A DNA stretch of 41,214 nucleotides, from NCBI GenBank assembly GCA_045126515.1, contig JBGVOM010000010.1, positions 1-41,214 of the forward strand, read 5' to 3'. This document shows positions 34,463 through 41,214 of this stretch, piece after piece; the stretch's first letter is position 1, and each line of letters starts with the position of its first letter. The stretch comes from RUG11237 sp045126515 (GTDB lineage: Bacteria; Bacillota; Clostridia; Lachnospirales; Lachnospiraceae). The notes under the pieces are model-generated. The model had not been told where the DNA came from. It did not search any database and saw only the letters and a list, made by a program, of their open reading frames with translations. The position numbers were made by a program, and so were the translations under genes.

Positions 34463-36019
34463 ATGAAATTTAGCAGAATGGTGGAAAATTCCATAAAAAT
34501 CTTATATGCAATGTTTCTTATTTGGATTAATGTCTGTGTGCTTTTTTATGCCTCAAGCACCAAGTACGCTTATAAAAAGAAATTCTTATTCAATAATGTA
34601 ACAATTCTGGCAATTGGTTTTATTCTGCTGATAGCAGGTATTTCTTTTGGGGTAATTTTATTGCGAAAGATAGCAGTAAATTTGGATTACTGTGTTTTAA
34701 TAGGAACGATAGTACTGTTGGGTTTGCAAATATATATGTGCAAAAATATATATTTTGAGACAGCATGGGACGCAAGAGTTATGGTAACAGCAGCAAGACA
34801 GATGGGAAACGGGGTTTATCAAGGGGAATTTGATACTTATTTTTCTTATTATCCTAATAATTTATTTTTAACAATGCTTTTATCCTTAGGGAGCAAGGCA
34901 ATCACCTGTTTGGGAGATGTAACCAGACAACAGTATCTGTTGCCTATGATTGTGGTGCAATGTGTGATATCCTGTATTACAGGAATTCTTATATATAAAT
35001 CTATAAAAGTGTTAATCAATGAGAAATGGGCAATGGCAGGATGGATTCTGTATGTGGTTTTACTTGGTCTGAATCCTTGGCTGGTAATTGTATACAGTGA
35101 TTCAATGTCACTGTTTTTTTCTATTGCGTGCTTTTATCTTTATTTAAAATCCTACAGTGGCTGGAGAGAGGTTGTAAAGTGGGCGATTATGGCGGGATTA
35201 GCAGGTATAGGATATTTGATGAAACCTCAAACGGTTATTATACTGATTGCCTGTATTATAATAAGTCTGCTACGAGTGTACAGGGAGAATAAGGGGAGAT
35301 TTCTTCAAATTAGTTGTATTGGCGTAGGTCTTTTGTTTTTTGTGGGAGTACAGTTATTGGGAAATCAGCTGACTGCATACGCGGATGTACAAGTGAATCA
35401 AGAAATTAAGATGCCGATGACCCATTGGGCAATGATGGGATTAAATCCCAAAGGGCATGGTGCTTATAATAAGGAAGATGTATTGTATACACAATCTTTT
35501 GATTCTACGGAAGAGATGAAAAAAGGAAACTGGAAAATAATAAATGAGAGAATAAAAGAGTATGGTATCAGTGGAATGACAGAACATTTAAAAAAGAAGA
35601 CATTAATTAATTATGCGGACGGAACGTTTGCATGGAGATGTGAAGGAAACTTTTTTAATACGCTATTTCCGGATATTAATTCTAAAGTTTCGGGAAAACT
35701 AAAAGATTTATTTTACTATGGAAAAAGCCCGGCAGGGAAGGTGCGGGAAACAGTTGTTCATGGAGTATGGCTTCAGATTTTATTCTGGATGGTGGTGGCA
35801 GTTGCATTTGTATCAGAGGCAAGAGAGAAAGATGCAGTCAGTGTGGCGTTGGTTACGGCACTGGGGACAGTTCTCTTTTCCTTGTTGTTTGAGGCAAGAG
35901 CACGCTATTTAATGTGTAATGCCTCTGTTTATATTGTACTGGCAATTCTTGGAATGAGGACAGTTTATGGAAAAGTTAGTCGGATGAAATTTTTCATTTC
36001 GCATTTAACAGAAGTGTGA
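34463..36019 (+). CDS. GT-C-like polytopic membrane protein, paralogue family member 3
   Basis: A 518-residue membrane protein with about 11 hydrophobic segments, related to 24264-25823 and 25843-27552. The first loop has FETAWDARVMVTAARQMGNG, then YFSYYPNNLFLTMLLSL. The later loop has THWAMMGLNPKGHGAYNKED and KKKTLINYADGTFAWRCEGN. LFEARARYLMCNASVYIVL near the end corresponds to the WEAKGQY block of its relatives. It directly follows a GtrB-like gene, which suggests it uses that enzyme's lipid-linked sugar on the outer face, as in three-component Gtr systems. Its 3' end contains the -35 region of a predicted promoter for the two-component genes. Confidence 0.68.
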   Translation: MKFSRMVENSIKILYAMFLIWINVCVLFYASSTKYAYKKKFLFNNVTILAIGFILLIAGISFGVILLRKIAVNLDYCVLIGTIVLLGLQIYMCKNIYFETAWDARVMVTAARQMGNGVYQGEFDTYFSYYPNNLFLTMLLSLGSKAITCLGDVTRQQYLLPMIVVQCVISCITGILIYKSIKVLINEKWAMAGWILYVVLLGLNPWLVIVYSDSMSLFFSIACFYLYLKSYSGWREVVKWAIMAGLAGIGYLMKPQTVIILIACIIISLLRVYRENKGRFLQISCIGVGLLFFVGVQLLGNQLTAYADVQVNQEIKMPMTHWAMMGLNPKGHGAYNKEDVLYTQSFDSTEEMKKGNWKIINERIKEYGISGMTEHLKKKTLINYADGTFAWRCEGNFFNTLFPDINSKVSGKLKDLFYYGKSPAGKVRETVVHGVWLQILFWMVVAVAFVSEAREKDAVSVALVTALGTVLFSLLFEARARYLMCNASVYIVLAILGMRTVYGKVSRMKFFISHLTEV

Positions 36020-36025
36020 TACAAT
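35998..36025 (+). promoter_or_regulatory. Predicted promoter for the two-component genes (extended -10)
   Basis: TTCGCA at 35998-36003, a 16-base spacer, and TACAAT at 36020-36025 preceded by TGA (extended TGn -10). The -35 and spacer overlap the stop of the GT-C-like gene (36017-36019). Transcription would start near 36032, about 30 bases before the ATG of the double-receiver gene. The -35 is weak (4 of 6), which the extended -10 could offset. Activity is inferred. Confidence 0.5.
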
Positions 36026-36064
36026 GTTTGTAAAAGTGTAAATTGGCAGTAAAGGGGAAATGTT

Positions 36065-36817
36065 ATGGGAAATGTAAAACCAAGAGTATTGCTTGTGGAT
36101 GATGATATTCAGGTTTTAGCAACCATGAGCTTATATTTGAAAGAAACGGCATATGTTGCTTGCGTAAGTAGCGGGCGGCAGGCAATAGAGTACGTGCAGG
36201 CGAATCCGGTGGATATGATTTTTTTGGACGTGAATATGCCTGTTATGGATGGATTTAAGACATTGGAACAATTTCGCAACTTGAAAGAGTGCATTAATGT
36301 TCCTGTAGTTTTTGTGACGGGGCAGCATGACAAGTATACGGTAATGAACTCTGCATTTATGGGAACAGATGGGTATTTGCTAAAGCCGGTGAATAAAGAA
36401 ACTCTGATTCAGAAGGTAAATGAAATGTGTCATAGAAAGAATCAGCAGGAAAAGCGAAAGACTATATTGGCAGTGGATGATGATATGGTGTTTTTGAAAC
36501 TGATAAATAGTTATCTTGAGGATACATACAACGTAGTTATTATTAATTCTGCGAAGCTGGCTTTAACTTATCTGATGAAACATACACCGGATTTGATTTT
36601 GTTAGATTACCAGATGCCCATGTATAATGGAGCTAGTTTTATGAACATGTTGAATAAGATGGAGGATGGGAATAAGATACCTGTCATTATTTTATCGGGG
36701 GTAATTGATAAAAGGGTATTAAGGGAGTGTTATGAAAGCAGTCCCAAGGCATATCTTGTAAAGCCTGTAAAGAAAGAGGTTCTTTTAGAAAATATTGAAA
36801 AAATACTGAATCAGTAA
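36065..36817 (+). CDS. Double-receiver response regulator without an output domain
   Basis: A 250-residue protein made of two complete receiver (REC) domains and nothing else. REC1 (about 6-125) has VLLVDDD, phosphoacceptor D55 in FLDVNMPVMDG, Thr in VVFVTG and Lys in LLKPVN. REC2 (about 132-250) has ILAVDDD, D181 in LLDYQMPMYNG, Ser in VIILSG and Lys in LVKPVK. Both look active. There is no DNA-binding, GGDEF or other effector domain, so it probably works as a phosphorelay intermediate or through protein-protein contact. It starts behind AAGGGGAAA and a predicted promoter. It ends 16 bases before the hybrid histidine kinase, its likely partner. Confidence 0.88.
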   Translation: MGNVKPRVLLVDDDIQVLATMSLYLKETAYVACVSSGRQAIEYVQANPVDMIFLDVNMPVMDGFKTLEQFRNLKECINVPVVFVTGQHDKYTVMNSAFMGTDGYLLKPVNKETLIQKVNEMCHRKNQQEKRKTILAVDDDMVFLKLINSYLEDTYNVVIINSAKLALTYLMKHTPDLILLDYQMPMYNGASFMNMLNKMEDGNKIPVIILSGVIDKRVLRECYESSPKAYLVKPVKKEVLLENIEKILNQ

Positions 36818-36833
36818 TGAAGGGGTGAGGAGA

Positions 36834-39725
36834 ATGAGGTATGTTTTTCCATTGCTGTTATTTTCAGAATTTATTATAGCAGGTTATTTTGCAATACATT
36901 TTTTGCGACTGAAAGAAAATAAATATTATGAGGACAGGCTTTTTTCTTTATTCTGTATAGGAAGTGCAGTCTGGAGTCTGGGGTTTAGCGGGGTATTTAT
37001 ACAGACAGATCCCGAAAAGGCTTATTGGTGCAGAGCATTTGGAATGATTGGTACTTTTTTATATTTAATTATGGCACAAGTGCTGCTTTGCCATATTTCT
37101 CAGATTGAAAAGAAAATCCGCTATTTGTTGAACGGAATTGCTTTTACAGGCGTGTTTGTATACTTTTTTTCAATAAAAAAAGATCAGGTAGTATATAAAT
37201 TAGAGGATATGGGAATGAGTTATTACTTCAAACCCGGACTCTGTAATAACGTGTATACCGTATATACGTTGATTGTGGCAATGAATCTTCTTTTTGTGGT
37301 GATTTACATGATTCGCCAGTCGAAAGCAAAAAGAATTCAGGCATTTGGCAAAAAGTTGTTTCTGGTTGAAATGATTATTGTATTTGGTATGATATTGGAT
37401 ACAGTATTTCCATTAATGGGAATACGTGCTATTCCAGGAAGTTCCATTGCACAGTTTTTGGGGATGATAGTTTTTTACCATGCAGTAGAAAGTATAGCTC
37501 GTTCAAGGATAAATATATCCAACATGTCCGAGTTTATTTATTATTCTCTGGATATGCCGGTTTTAGTATATGACTCCGAAAGAAAACTTCAAATCTTAAA
37601 TGATGCAGCACGGGACTTTTTTCAGGTGGATAGAGATAAAACAGATATAAAAGCCATAAAAATAAGCCGACTTTTTAACATGGCTGAGGAAGAAGTCTTT
37701 GACTTTGAAGAAAAAAGCCGGGATATAGATGGAATCTGCAAGATAAATAAGATATACTGCAGTCTTGCAGTAAATAAAATAAACGATACTTATGGCGATC
37801 TTATTGGTTATATTATTATTGTAACGGATCTTTCGGAACGTATGAAAACGGTAGAAAGATTGGAGGAAGCTATTGAAGAAGCAGAATGTGCAAATCAGGC
37901 AAAAAGCAGATTCCTTGCTAATATGTCCCATGAAATTCGAACTCCTATGAATGCCATTATAGGTTTTTCGGAGTTGGTATTGAAGGCAGATATTAACCAG
38001 CAAGTACGGGAATATGTGGAAGACATAAAAGGAGCTTCTAATAATCTTCTGGCAATTATTAATGATATTCTGGATATTTCAAAGATTGAATCAGGGAAAA
38101 TGGAGTTGGTCTGTGAAAATTATTATGTGGAGCCATTGCTTACGGATATTGCAATGATTATTTCTAATCAGGCAAAAGAAAAAGGTCTGGAGTTTTTTAT
38201 GAAAACAGGTTCGGGAATTCCCAGCAGACTTTTTGGTGACAAAGTCAGGATAAGGAGTGTTCTGGTAAATCTCTTAAATAACGCTGTGAAATATACAGAA
38301 AAAGGGAAAGTGGTTTTTGAAGTAAATGTTTCTGAAAAAACAGAACAAAGAGTTACTTTGGAATTTAAAATATCAGATACCGGGGTTGGAATCAAGAAAG
38401 AAGATCAACAGCGGCTTTTTCAGCGCTTTGAACAAATGGACAGAAAGCTTCATTATGGTATAGAAGGTTCAGGACTTGGTCTGGCTATTGTCAAAGGATA
38501 TGTTGATCTTATGGATGGAAAAGTTACTGTGGAAAGCTCCTATGGAAAAGGTTCCGTGTTTACTGTTGTACTTGAACAACAGGCTGTAGGAGAGGAAGTT
38601 ATAGACGATTTTAAGAAAAAAGAGGGGGAAACTTTTGGCAACAATGGCATAGGAAATATGAAAATATCAGGTGTCCGGGTACTGGTAGTAGATGATAATC
38701 AGGTAAATCTTAAGGTGGCGGATAATAGTTTGAGTTATTATGGGCTAAGTGTGGATACTGCTTCTAGTGGAAAAGAGGCGATTGAGTGTTGCCAACAAAA
38801 CCATTATCAAATTGTATTTATGGATGAAATGATGCCTGAGATGGATGGAATAGAAGCCATGAAACGAATAAGAAAAGCAGATCCTTATTATGAATATGGA
38901 GGTAAGGGAAAAATTATAGCACTAACAGCAGATGCTATTAGCGGTACCCGAACCAGAATGTTACAAGAAGGATTTGATGAATATCTTGGAAAACCAATGA
39001 ATTTTAAAGTGTTAGAGAGAATACTTATGCATTTTCTGCCGAAGGAGTGTTTTGAATTTTCTGCCGAAGAAAGCGATTTTTCAGAAGACAGTGGGGAGGA
39101 AGAACTTCAGTATCTGAAAGAAGCACTGCCCATGGTGGAGGTGGAGCAGGGAGTCAGTAATTGTGGCGGAGAAATTGAAGATTATCTGAATGTTCTAAAT
39201 ATTGCATATCAATATGGAGAAAAACAATTAGAAGAATTAAAGACCTTGAAAGAACAGAAGGATTATGAAAATTACACTATAAAAATACACTCTATGAAAA
39301 GTACCACAAGAAATTTAGGCGCCATACAGCTCTCCGATAAAGCAAAAAAGCAGGAGATGGCAGGAAAAGAGGGGGAATATTCTTATATTGATGAGCACAT
39401 GCAGGAATTTCAAGAAGAATATAAGATGCTTCTTGCAAACATTGAGACTGTGTTAGAAAAGTACCAGCTTTTAGAGGAAAAACAGAAAGAAGAAAAAGAA
39501 GTATTAGGGGAAGAAATGACGCTTCATATATTGAGTAATATTCGTAACTATGTGGAGAATTTTGATTTCATAAAGGTATTTGATATATTGGAAGAGGTAA
39601 AGAAGTATCAGATTTCGGAGGAATATCAGCCGGTGTTTGAAAAAATCAATGAATGGATGGAAGTGCTTGCAGTGGATGAAATAAAGGGATTGATTGATGA
39701 AACGATAAAGACTGTGGATTCTTGA
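36834..39725 (+). CDS. Hybrid sensor histidine kinase (7TM-PAS-HisKA-HATPase-REC-HPt)
   Basis: A 963-residue membrane sensor kinase. Residues 1-225 hold about seven membrane segments of the histidine-kinase N-terminal 7TM type, followed by a PAS-like domain (about 235-340). HisKA has H366 in FLANMSHEIRTPMNAIIGFS. The HATPase domain has NLLNNAVKY, SDTGVGIKKED and GSGLGLAIVKG. The receiver (about 612-735) has D664 in FMDEMMPEMDG and Lys in YLGKPMN. An HPt-like domain (about 765-880) has H819 in IHSMKSTTRNLGA. A helical C-terminal region of about 80 residues has no recognised domain. ATG 36834 is preferred, with AGGGG eight bases upstream; the in-frame GTG at 36825 is poorly placed. It probably phosphorylates the neighbouring double-receiver protein. 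Signal unknown. Confidence 0.88.
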   Translation: MRYVFPLLLFSEFIIAGYFAIHFLRLKENKYYEDRLFSLFCIGSAVWSLGFSGVFIQTDPEKAYWCRAFGMIGTFLYLIMAQVLLCHISQIEKKIRYLLNGIAFTGVFVYFFSIKKDQVVYKLEDMGMSYYFKPGLCNNVYTVYTLIVAMNLLFVVIYMIRQSKAKRIQAFGKKLFLVEMIIVFGMILDTVFPLMGIRAIPGSSIAQFLGMIVFYHAVESIARSRINISNMSEFIYYSLDMPVLVYDSERKLQILNDAARDFFQVDRDKTDIKAIKISRLFNMAEEEVFDFEEKSRDIDGICKINKIYCSLAVNKINDTYGDLIGYIIIVTDLSERMKTVERLEEAIEEAECANQAKSRFLANMSHEIRTPMNAIIGFSELVLKADINQQVREYVEDIKGASNNLLAIINDILDISKIESGKMELVCENYYVEPLLTDIAMIISNQAKEKGLEFFMKTGSGIPSRLFGDKVRIRSVLVNLLNNAVKYTEKGKVVFEVNVSEKTEQRVTLEFKISDTGVGIKKEDQQRLFQRFEQMDRKLHYGIEGSGLGLAIVKGYVDLMDGKVTVESSYGKGSVFTVVLEQQAVGEEVIDDFKKKEGETFGNNGIGNMKISGVRVLVVDDNQVNLKVADNSLSYYGLSVDTASSGKEAIECCQQNHYQIVFMDEMMPEMDGIEAMKRIRKADPYYEYGGKGKIIALTADAISGTRTRMLQEGFDEYLGKPMNFKVLERILMHFLPKECFEFSAEESDFSEDSGEEELQYLKEALPMVEVEQGVSNCGGEIEDYLNVLNIAYQYGEKQLEELKTLKEQKDYENYTIKIHSMKSTTRNLGAIQLSDKAKKQEMAGKEGEYSYIDEHMQEFQEEYKMLLANIETVLEKYQLLEEKQKEEKEVLGEEMTLHILSNIRNYVENFDFIKVFDILEEVKKYQISEEYQPVFEKINEWMEVLAVDEIKGLIDETIKTVDS

Positions 39726-39750
39726 CATAGAAACGTGTTTTTAGTAAAAT
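39722..39750 (+). promoter_or_regulatory. Predicted strong sigma-A promoter overlapping the kinase stop codon
   Basis: A perfect TTGACA at 39722-39727, a 17-base spacer, and TAAAAT at 39745-39750. The -35 overlaps the histidine kinase stop codon (39723-39725). Transcription would start near 39757, about 37 bases before the ATG at 39794. It would drive the GT2, GtrA-like and rfbF genes. It is the best consensus match seen in the window; activity is inferred. Confidence 0.72.
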
Positions 39751-39793
39751 GACTGTTTGAAATGTATATGATGAACTCAGGAGAGAAAAGTCT

Positions 39794-40612
39794 ATGGAAG
39801 AACAATATTCTGTCTTAATGTCTGTTTATTATAAAGAAAAAGCTGAGTATTTAGAACAAAGTATGGAAAGCATCTGGAATCAGTCTTGTCCTACGGATGA
39901 TTTTGTATTGGTGTGTGACGGTGAGCTTACAAAAGAACTAGAGCAGGTAATTACACAACAAAAACAAAAGTATGGGGACAGGCTGACCGTTGTTTCGCTA
40001 CCGGAAAGCGTAGGGCTTGGCAAGGCATTAAATCAGGGAATCAAATACTGTAAACACAATATTGTGGCACGTATGGACAGTGATGATATCAGTAAGCCGG
40101 AACGCATGGAAAAGCAGCTTCGGGCTATGAAAGAGCAAAAAGTTGTGATTGTAGGAAGTGCGGTGGAAGAATTTTCAGAAACTATCGAGCAGATTATGGC
40201 GGTTCGCAAAATGCCGGAAACAAGTGAGGATATAAGAAAATTCGCGGCTAGAAGAAATCCATTTAATCATCCAAGTATTATGTATCGAAAAAACGTGGTG
40301 GAAGCGGTGGGCGGTTATATTAACTGTCCTTTCTTTGAAGACTATTATTTATGGGGGCGTATTTTAAAAGCAGGATATGATGGATATAACATACAAGAAA
40401 GCCTCCTGTATATGAGAGCCGGAGAAGATATGTACCAGCGTAGAGGAGGAATCCGCTATGCCGGGCTGGCAGTGGCATTTCGCTGGAAACTTCATAAAAT
40501 GGGTGTATCACGTTTGAGTGATTTTATCATATCAGCAGGAGGTCAGGTGGTAATTTGCCTGATTCCTAATAAATTACGAACGGAGTTTTATAAAAAATTT
40601 TTGAGAAAATAA
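39794..40612 (+). CDS. GT2 family glycosyltransferase (WcaA/AmsE-like)
   Basis: A 272-residue cytosolic GT2 enzyme, shorter than those at 12788-17343 and without their basic C-terminal tail. Features: YSVLMSVYYKEKAEYLEQSM, VCDGELTKEL, PESVGLGKALNQGI, and the metal site ARMDSDDISKPERM with D95-D98. RNPFNHPSIMYRK and FEDYYLWGRILKAG are typical of the EpsE/AmsE/WcaA group. The helical C-terminus may associate with the membrane. It is the first gene behind the predicted promoter at 39722-39750, with AGGAGAG 10 bases before the ATG. It probably adds a galactose- or rhamnose-type residue, but the sugar cannot be determined. Confidence 0.85.
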   Translation: MEEQYSVLMSVYYKEKAEYLEQSMESIWNQSCPTDDFVLVCDGELTKELEQVITQQKQKYGDRLTVVSLPESVGLGKALNQGIKYCKHNIVARMDSDDISKPERMEKQLRAMKEQKVVIVGSAVEEFSETIEQIMAVRKMPETSEDIRKFAARRNPFNHPSIMYRKNVVEAVGGYINCPFFEDYYLWGRILKAGYDGYNIQESLLYMRAGEDMYQRRGGIRYAGLAVAFRWKLHKMGVSRLSDFIISAGGQVVICLIPNKLRTEFYKKFLRK

Positions 40613-40625
40613 TGGAGTTACTACA

Positions 40626-41069
40626 ATGAAAAAAGTACAAGAGCTATTTACAAAATACAAGGAAATTATTATGTATCTGATTTTTGGTGTGGGCACTACT
40701 GCAGTAAACTGGATGATTTATACAATCATCGTGGTATTAGGAACAGAAACAAATCTGACCATTGCTAATATCATTGCTTGGGTAGGGGCAGTTGCATTTG
40801 CCTATATTACAAATAAGTTGTGGGTGTTTGAAAGCAAAAGCTGGAGTCCGAGTGTTGTTTGGAAAGAGTTGGGAATGTTTTTGGGAGCAAGAATTTTTTC
40901 CGGAGTTTTTGAAATCGGATTCTTTCCTGTTTTAGTATGGATGGGTATGAACCAGTCTATTTTTGGTGTGGAAGGTATGCTGGCAAAAATTGTAATCGGT
41001 GTACTTGTGATTGTCTTAAATTATGTTTTTAGTAAATTATTGGTTTTCAAAAAGAAGAAAGCACAGTAA
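40626..41069 (+). CDS. GtrA-family membrane protein (putative polyprenyl-phosphate sugar flippase)
   Basis: A 147-residue protein with four hydrophobic segments (about 12-34, 42-64, 80-102, 118-140), the standard GtrA layout. Typical features are IMYLIFGVGTTAVNWMIYTI, NIIAWVGAVAFAYITNKLWV, FESKS, and VIVLNYVFSKLLVFKKK at the end. GtrA proteins are thought to move polyprenyl-phosphate sugars across the membrane for GT-C enzymes. It is separated from the GtrB-like genes by the two-component genes but is the only GtrA-like gene in the window, so it could serve any of the three GtrB-like enzymes. GGAG precedes the ATG. It lies 17 bases before rfbF. Confidence 0.88.
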   Translation: MKKVQELFTKYKEIIMYLIFGVGTTAVNWMIYTIIVVLGTETNLTIANIIAWVGAVAFAYITNKLWVFESKSWSPSVVWKELGMFLGARIFSGVFEIGFFPVLVWMGMNQSIFGVEGMLAKIVIGVLVIVLNYVFSKLLVFKKKKAQ

Positions 41070-41086
41070 TAGAAGTGGAGGAACCA

Positions 41087-41214
41087 ATGAAAGTTGTAAT
41101 TCTGGCGGGGGGCTTTGGAACCCGCATCAGTGAAGAAAGCCATTTGAAACCGAAACCGATGATAGAGATTGGTGAACAGCCGATTTTATGGCATATTATG
41201 AAGCATTATTCTGC
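41087..41214 (+). CDS. rfbF: Glucose-1-phosphate cytidylyltransferase, 3' truncated by window edge
   Basis: The first 42 codons and two bases of a nucleotidyltransferase. The N-terminus MKVVILAGGFGTRISEESH followed by LKPKPMIEIGEQPILWHIM matches RfbF/DdhA, which makes CDP-glucose from CTP and glucose 1-phosphate. The RISEES segment separates it from RmlA (dTDP-glucose) and GalU. A GTGGAGGA ribosome binding site precedes the ATG. CDP-glucose 4,6-dehydratase and further CDP-deoxyhexose genes are expected just downstream, outside the window. The enzyme family is clear although only about one sixth of the usual roughly 257 residues is visible. Confidence 0.85.
   Translation, partial: MKVVILAGGFGTRISEESHLKPKPMIEIGEQPILWHIMKHYS

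Noticed and set aside
1..41214. CRISPR arrays, tRNA or rRNA genes, insertion sequences, phage or toxin-antitoxin genes
   Set aside because: No repeat-spacer pattern, RNA gene signature, transposase, integrase or small toxin-antitoxin pair was recognised. The sequence is continuously filled with + strand glycan and signalling genes.

Overview
The window looks like part of a large cell-surface polysaccharide locus from a low-GC Gram-positive bacterium, most likely a Lachnospiraceae-type member of the Clostridia. This is an inference from the A+T-rich coding sequence, strong AGGAGG-type ribosome binding sites, occasional TTG/GTG starts, and gene families typical of gut Clostridia (GlfT2-like galactofuranosyltransferases, DUF4422-GT8 fusions, DUF6020-like membrane proteins, FrhB-like iron-sulfur proteins beside pyruvyltransferases). 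All 30 genes lie on the + strand. They are packed so tightly that the longest non-coding gap is under 150 bases (22241-22300 and 24167-24263 are among the largest). No RNA gene, CRISPR array, insertion sequence or integrase was seen, and no convincing intrinsic terminator.

Layout. (1) 1-4258: the 3' part of a Wzt/TagH-type ABC transporter ATPase, then two tandem GlfT2-like galactofuranosyltransferases. Together they suggest a galactofuranose-containing chain exported by an ABC transporter. (2) 4280-9731: an iron-sulfur FrhB-like protein, a GT-C-like membrane protein, and a fusion of an FrhB-like iron-sulfur module with a polysaccharide pyruvyl transferase. (3) 9798-19316: a strong predicted promoter, a GT-C membrane protein, UDP-glucose 6-dehydrogenase (ugd), and five cytosolic glycosyltransferases. 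Four of these five carry the same short basic C-terminal tail; the fifth has a long N-terminal coiled coil. (4) 19318-32488: almost entirely integral membrane proteins: two DUF6020-like paralogues flanking an acyltransferase-3 protein, two related GT-C-like proteins, a GtrB-like polyprenyl-phosphate glycosyltransferase, two further GT-C-type proteins and a second acyltransferase. (5) 32536-36019: two more polyprenyl-phosphate glycosyltransferases and a third member of the GT-C paralogue family. (6) 36065-39725: a two-component phosphorelay, made of a double-receiver protein with no output domain and a hybrid histidine kinase with receiver and HPt domains. (7) 39794-41214: a GT2 enzyme, a GtrA-like flippase and the start of rfbF (glucose-1-phosphate cytidylyltransferase), so a CDP-hexose pathway probably continues downstream.

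How the genes may work together (inference). Cytosolic GTs and the GlfT2 pair build a lipid-linked backbone from nucleotide sugars, including UDP-Galf (mutase not in the window) and UDP-GlcA (ugd). The ABC transporter exports it. On the outer face, sugars delivered as polyprenyl-phosphate sugars (three GtrB-like enzymes plus GtrA) are added by up to nine polytopic GT-C or GT-C-like proteins. Two acyltransferases, and perhaps a pyruvyl or related group, decorate the product. The embedded phosphorelay and three predicted internal promoters that overlap stop codons suggest the side-chain modules are expressed or controlled separately from the backbone genes.

The most interesting unexplained parts are the iron-sulfur/pyruvyltransferase fusion, the unusually dense array of extracytoplasmic glycosylation components, the receiver-only regulator inside the cluster, and the shared C-terminal tail of the glycosyltransferases.
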